DNA from: Siphonodentalium dalli
Taxonomy: Eukaryota > Mollusca > Scaphopoda > Gadilida > Siphonodentaliidae
Assembly (NCBI GenBank): GCA_032622095.1
Contig: CP136063.1
Location: 88,449,980 to 88,513,979 of the forward strand
Direction: 5' to 3'
Length of the DNA: 64,000 nt
Positions 58,933-64,000 of the stretch are shown here, piece after piece. Under the pieces are notes generated by a model that had not been told where the DNA came from, ran no database searches, and was given only the letters and a program-made list of their open reading frames with translations. Both the position numbers and the translations under genes were made by a program. Positions within the stretch are counted from its first letter, which is position 1. Every line of letters begins with the position of its first letter.

Positions 58933-59362
58933 TCATCATCCATCATCTTCCATCATCATCATCATCATCATCATCATCCATCATCATCATCATCCATCAT
59001 CATCTTCCATCATCATCTTCCATCATCCATCATCATCATCCATCATCATCATCATCCATCATCATCCATCCATCCATCATCCATCCATCCATCATCATCA
59101 TCATCATCATCATCCATCAACATCCATCATCTTCCATCATCATCATCATCATCATCATCCATCATCATCCATCATCATCTTCCATCATCATCTTCCATCA
59201 TCCATCATCATCATCCATCATCATCATTCATCATCATCATTCATCATCCATCATCATCTATCATCCATTCATCATCCATCATTCATCATCCATCATTCAT
59301 CCTTCATCCATCCGTCATCCATACATCATCATCCATCCATCCATCATTCATCCATCATTATG
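58737..59362 (+). repeat. CATCATC array 5, right part
   Basis: Resumes array 5 after the DIRS element. Almost letter for letter like 60,725-61,158, with an extra internal duplication. Confidence 0.93.
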
Positions 59363-59531
59363 GTAATTTAGTAATTGTAATTTAGGAGTTTTTAATTGGT
59401 TAATGCATCTTTAATATGAAATTGTTGTTTTTATCAGGTTATGTTAAATGCTAACTAACTGGACACCTGTATGCTACTCTCAGTTAACCACTCGTCTAAT
59501 AGAGGGCTAACCTTTTTTATAATTCTACTTT

Positions 59532-60370
59532 GAATATTCAAAATCTAGAAAGCCAATTTTGTTAATAACAGTTGAAGACTTTAATGGTACACATCTGACA
59601 CACGCCACCCTATACACCACCCAGTTCGCACCAGCCATTACACATTGCCCAATACACACCATCTGATACACTGCCCAATACATACTGCCCAATACACACC
59701 GCCTGCCCGTGCAGCAGTCGGTGTGTATCGGGCAGTATGTATCATATGGTGTGTGTCTGGTAGTGTGTATCGGGCGGTAGGTATATATCGGATGGTGTGT
59801 ATCGGCTGGTGTGTACAGGGTGGTGTGTATTGAGTGTTGTACCCTTAAAATCTTCAACTGGTATCAACAAGATTGGCTTTCTAGATTTTGAATATTTTTA
59901 AATATGTAAATAGTGGTCGGAGATCTTGTAAAGATTAGTAATTGTAATTGTTATGTTAAATGCTAACTAACTGGACACCTGTATGCTACTCTCAGTTAAC
60001 CACTCATCTAATAGAGGGCTAACTTTTTTTTATAATTCTACTTTGAATATTCAAAATCTAGAAAGCCTATTTTGTTGATAACAGTTAAAGACTTTAAGAG
60101 TATACATCTGATACACGCCACCCTATACACCACCCATTGCGCACCACCTGATACACTCTGCCCATTACACACTGCCTAATACACACCGCCTGCCCGTGCA
60201 GCAGTCAGTGTGTATCAGGCGGTGTGTATTTGGCAGTGTGTATCGGGCGGTGTGTAACGGATGGTGTGTATCGAGTGGTGTGTACAGGGTGGTGTGTATT
60301 GGGTGTGTACCCTTAAAATCTTCAACTGATATCAACAAGATTGGCTTTCTAGATTTCGAATATTTTTAAA
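59532..60370. repeat. Fold-back hairpin units 5 and 6
   Basis: Two hairpins (59,532-59,905 and 60,047-60,370), sister copies of 44,132-44,965. Confidence 0.9.
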
Positions 60371-60411
60371 TATGTAAGTTGTGGTCGGAGATCCTGTAAA
60401 GATTAGTAATT

Positions 60412-61158
60412 GTCCATCATCCATCCATCATTATCATCGATCATCATCATCATCATCATCATCATCCATTATCATCCATCATCATCCATCATCATGAATC
60501 TTCGTCCATCATCATCCATCATCATCATCATCATCATCATCATCCACATCCATCATCTATCATCATCATCCATCATCCATCATCCATCATCATCATCATT
60601 CATAATCATCATCATTCATCATCATCATCATTCATCATCATTCTTCATTCTTCAGCATTCAACAGCTATCATCCATCATATATCATCCGTCATCCATCAT
60701 TATCCATCATCAGCATCCTTCATTAATCATCATCATCCATCATCCTTGATCATCATCCATCATCATCCATCATCATCTATCATCATCATCCATCACCATC
60801 TATCACCATCATCATCCGTCATCATCACCATCATCCATCGTCATCACCCATCATCATCCATCATCATCCATCCATCATCCATCCATCATCATCATCATCA
60901 TCATCCATCATCATCCATCATCTTCCATCATCATCATCATCATCATCCATCATCATCATCATCCATCATCATCGTCCATCATCATCTTCCACCATCCATC
61001 ATCATCATCCATCATCATCATCATTCATCATCATCATTCATCATCCATCATCATCTATCATCCATTCATCATCCATCATTCATCATCCATCATTCATCCT
61101 TCATCCATCCGTCATCCATACATCATCATCCATCCATCCATCATTCATCCATCATTAT
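60412..61158 (+). repeat. CATCATC array 6 with the empty DIRS target site
   Basis: Unbroken sister of array 5. CCTTCATTAATCATC at 60,717-60,731 is the sequence that in array 5 is split at ATT by the DIRS element. Confidence 0.93.
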
Positions 61159-61327
61159 GGTAATTTAGTAATTGTAATTTAGGAGTTTTTAATTGGTTAA
61201 TGCATCTTTAATATGAAATTGTTGTTTTTATCAGGTTATGTTAAATGCTAACTAACTGGACACATGTATGCTACTCTCAGTTAACCACTCGTCTAATAGA
61301 GGGCTAACTTTTTTTATAATTCTACTT

Positions 61328-62089
61328 TGAATATTCAAAATCTAGAAAGCCTATTTTGTTGATAACAGTTGAAGACTTTAGTGGTACACATCTGACACAC
61401 GCCACCCTATGCACCACCCAGTTCGCACCAGCCATTACACATTGCCCAATACACACCATCTGATACACTGCCCAATACATACTGCCCAATACACACCGCC
61501 TGCCCGTGCAGCAGTCGGTGTGTATCGGGCAGTATGTATCATATGGTGTGTATCTGGTAGTGTGTATCGGGCGGTATGTAACGGATGGTGTGTATCGGCT
61601 GGTGTGTGCAGGGTGGTGTGTATTGGGTGTGTACATTTAAAGTCTTCAACTGGTATAAACAAGATTGGCTTTCTAGATTTTGAATATTTTTAAATATGTA
61701 AATAGTGGCCGGAGATCCTATAAAGATTAGTAATTGTAATTGTTATGTTAAATGCTAACTACCTGGACACCGTTATGCTACTCTAGGTTAACCACTCATC
61801 TAATAGAGGGCTAACTTTTTTTTTAATAATTCTACTTTGAATATTAAAAATCTAGAAAGCCAATTTTGTTGATAACAGTTGTAGACTTTAAGGGTACACA
61901 CCTGATAAACGCCACCCTATACACCACCCAGTTCGCACCACCCATTACACAATTCCCAATACACACCACCTGATACACTCTGCCCAATACACACTGCACA
62001 ATACACACCGCCTGCCCGTGCAGTCGGTGTGTATCGGTCAGTGTGTATCAGACTCTGTGTATCTGGCAGTGTGTATCGGGCGGTGTGAA
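61328..62089. repeat. Fold-back hairpin unit 7 and half-hairpin unit 8
   Basis: Unit 7 (61,328-61,695) is complete. Unit 8 (61,845-62,089) has the left arm and core, but breaks off at CGGGCGGTGTGAAG and passes directly into array 7. Confidence 0.88.
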
Positions 62090-62475
62090 GCATCCATCTT
62101 CATCACCATCATCATCCATCATCATATATCCATAATTCATCCATCCATCATCCATCCATCATCCATCCATCATCCATCCAACCATCATTCATTCATCATC
62201 ATCATCCACCATCTTCCATCATCATCCATTATCATCTTCTTCCATCATCCATCATCATCCATCATCATCTTCCATCATCATCATCCATCATCATCATCCG
62301 TCATCATCCATCAACATCATCATCCATCTTCATCATCACCATCATCCATCATTCATCACCCATCATCATCTATCATCCATCCAATATCCATCATTCATCT
62401 ATCATCATCCATCTATCATCCATCCATCATCCATCCATCACCATCATCCATCCATACATCTTTCATCCATCATGG
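62090..62475 (+). repeat. CATCATC microsatellite array 7
   Basis: Starts inside a hairpin unit (see unit 8) and ends in CATCCATCATGGTGGTAATTTAG. Confidence 0.93.
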
Positions 62476-62644
62476 TGGTAATTTAGTAATTGTAATTTAG
62501 GAGTTTTTAATTGGTTAATGCATCTTTAATATGAAATTGTTGTTTTTATCAGGTTATGTTAAATGCTAACTAACTGGACACCTGTATGTTACTCTCAGTT
62601 AACCACTCATCTAATAGAGGGCTAGCTTTTTTAAAATTCTACTT

Positions 62645-63835
62645 TGAATATTCAAAATCTAGAAAGCCAATTTTGTTGATAACAGGTGAAGACTTTAAGG
62701 GTACACACCTGATACACGCCACCCTATACACCACCCAGTTCGCACCTGCCATTACACATTGCCCAATACACACCATCTGATACACTCTGCCCAATACACA
62801 CTGCCCAATACACACCGCCTGCCCGTGCAGCAGTCGGTGTGTATCGGGCAGTATGTATCATGTGATGTGTGTCTGGTAGTGTGTATCGGGCAGTATGTAA
62901 CGGATTGTGTGTATCGGCTGGTGTGTACATGGTGGTGTGTATTGAGCGTGTACCCTTAAAGTCTTCAACTGGTATCAACAAGATTGGCTTTCTAGATTTT
63001 GAATATTTTTAAATATGTAAATAGTGGCCGGAGATGCTGTAAAGATTAGTAATTGTAATTGTTATGTTAAATGCTAACTACCTGGACACCTTTGTGTTAC
63101 TCTCAGTTAACCACTCATCTAATAGAGGGCTAACTGTTTATAATTCTAATATGAAAATTCAACATCTAGAAAGACAATCTTGTTGATATCAGTTGAAGGC
63201 TTTAAGTGTACATACCTGATACAAACCACCCTATACACACCACCCGATATACACCAATTGCCCGTGTAGCAGATGGTGTGTATAGGGTGTGTACATCAGG
63301 TGTGTTTCATTGTACACTGCCCTATACACCGCACCGATGTAGTAATTTAGTAATAGTAATTTATGGGTGTTTAGTTAGTTAACGCATCTTTAATATGATA
63401 TTGTCTTTTTTCTCAGGTATTATTAATCCCTAACTACCTGGAAACCTTTATGCCGCTCTCAGCTGACCACTCATCTAATAAAGGGGTAAGTTTTTATAAT
63501 TCTAATTCCAAATCTAGAAAACCAACCTTGTTGATATCAGTTGAAGACTTTAAGGGAACACACCTGATACATGCCACCCTATACACACCACCCGCTTCAC
63601 ACCACCCATTACACATTGCCCAATAAACACCACCTGATACACGCTTCCCAATACACATCGCCTACCCGTGTATCAGGCGGTGTGTATCGAGAAGTGTGTA
63701 TCAAGCGTTGTATATCGGGCAATGTGTAACGCATGGTGTGTATCGGGAGGTTTGTACAAAGTGTGTATTGGGTGTGTACCCTTAAAGTCTTCAACTGATA
63801 TCAACAAGATTGGCTTTCTAGATTTTGAATATTTT
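62645..63835. repeat. Fold-back hairpin units 9-11 (full, short, full)
   Basis: Full hairpin 62,645-63,012, short type 63,155-63,340, full hairpin 63,505-63,835. Same order and types as 42,018-43,210. Confidence 0.9.
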
Positions 63836-63881
63836 TAAGTGTGTAAATAGTGGTCGAAGATCCTGTAAAGATTAGTAATTG

Positions 63882-64000
63882 TCCATCATCCATCATCTAT
63901 CATCATCATCATCATCCATCATCATCCATCATCATCATCATCATCATCCATCATTATCCACCATCATCCATCATCATCCATCATTCATCCATCATCATCC
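63882..64000 (+). repeat. CATCATC array 8, cut by the window edge
   Basis: Follows hairpin 63,505-63,835 through GATTAGTAATTGTC and runs off the right edge. Confidence 0.93.

Larger units (their letters stand above)
39590..64000 (+). repeat. Higher-order satellite: hairpin units, spacer and CATCATC arrays
   Basis: One compound repeat fills the right part of the window apart from the nested insertion 45,257-58,736. The parts are: (a) a spacer of about 150 bp with TTAATTGGTTAATGCATCTT, TTTTTATCAGGTTATG and CTCAGTTAACCACTCATCTA; (b) a fold-back hairpin of about 320-370 bp; (c) CATC/CATCATC arrays of 0.1-0.8 kb, always the same strand. The order hairpin, short hairpin, hairpin, array at 42,018-43,960 recurs at 62,645-64,000. 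The block 44,132-45,256 plus 58,737-59,360 recurs at 59,532-61,158. The repeat continues past the right edge. No protein-coding function is implied. Confidence 0.9.

Noticed and set aside
39590-64000. Regularly spaced palindromic units as a CRISPR-like array
   Set aside because: Units are hundreds of bases long, the intervening DNA is microsatellite or spacer repeat, and the context is animal nuclear DNA.

Overview
This is animal nuclear DNA: AT-rich, with widely spaced exons, GT-AG introns and a very heavy load of transposons and satellites. There are no bacterial operons. The mix points to a lophotrochozoan invertebrate, most likely a mollusc: a MOLO1-domain gene, FLYWCH/MULE transposase remains, a DIRS retrotransposon, and elements with inverted repeats around a tandem-repeat core, as described in bivalves. 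The phylum is an inference.

Layout. (1) Positions 1-18.4 kb hold one conserved gene on the minus strand, EIPR1 (TSSC1), a WD40 adaptor of the GARP/EARP tethering complexes. Seven exons joined in consistent phase give about 275 residues from the initiator Met. The last part of the gene lies beyond the left edge. Its introns are packed with small elements: a Tigger-like element, a hAT-type MITE with a perfect 8-bp target duplication, fold-back MITEs and a pearl-like element. (2) 18.7-20.5 kb holds a decayed MULE transposase, divergent from EIPR1. (3) 20.8-29.8 kb is a very large palindrome, with arms of about 3.1-3.25 kb around a 2.2-kb spacer. It contains an exon of a secreted MOLO1-domain protein and two inverted copies of that gene's signal-peptide exon, one of them broken by a stop codon. 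(4) 30-39 kb is mostly noncoding, with a 5'-truncated LINE (about 32.0-33.6 kb) and a broken LINE ORF1. (5) 39.6-64 kb is a higher-order satellite made of fold-back hairpin units, a conserved spacer and long CATCATC arrays. It runs off the right edge.

Inside this satellite sits a 13.5-kb nested insertion (45,257-58,736). Its outer shell has the full terminal logic of a DIRS tyrosine-recombinase retrotransposon: inverted terminal repeats, an internal complementary region, ATT at both ends with a 3-bp overlap, and a recombinase reading frame. A sister satellite unit preserves the empty target site. Inside the shell lie a truncated LINE, a 5.8-kb long-TIR element inserted in that LINE's 3' tail, and a Harbinger-like element with a minisatellite core.

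The host genes with good evidence are EIPR1 (strong) and the MOLO1-domain gene (good, but its exon junction is unresolved). Almost everything else is mobile or satellite DNA. Identities were judged by eye; no alignment or database search was run.
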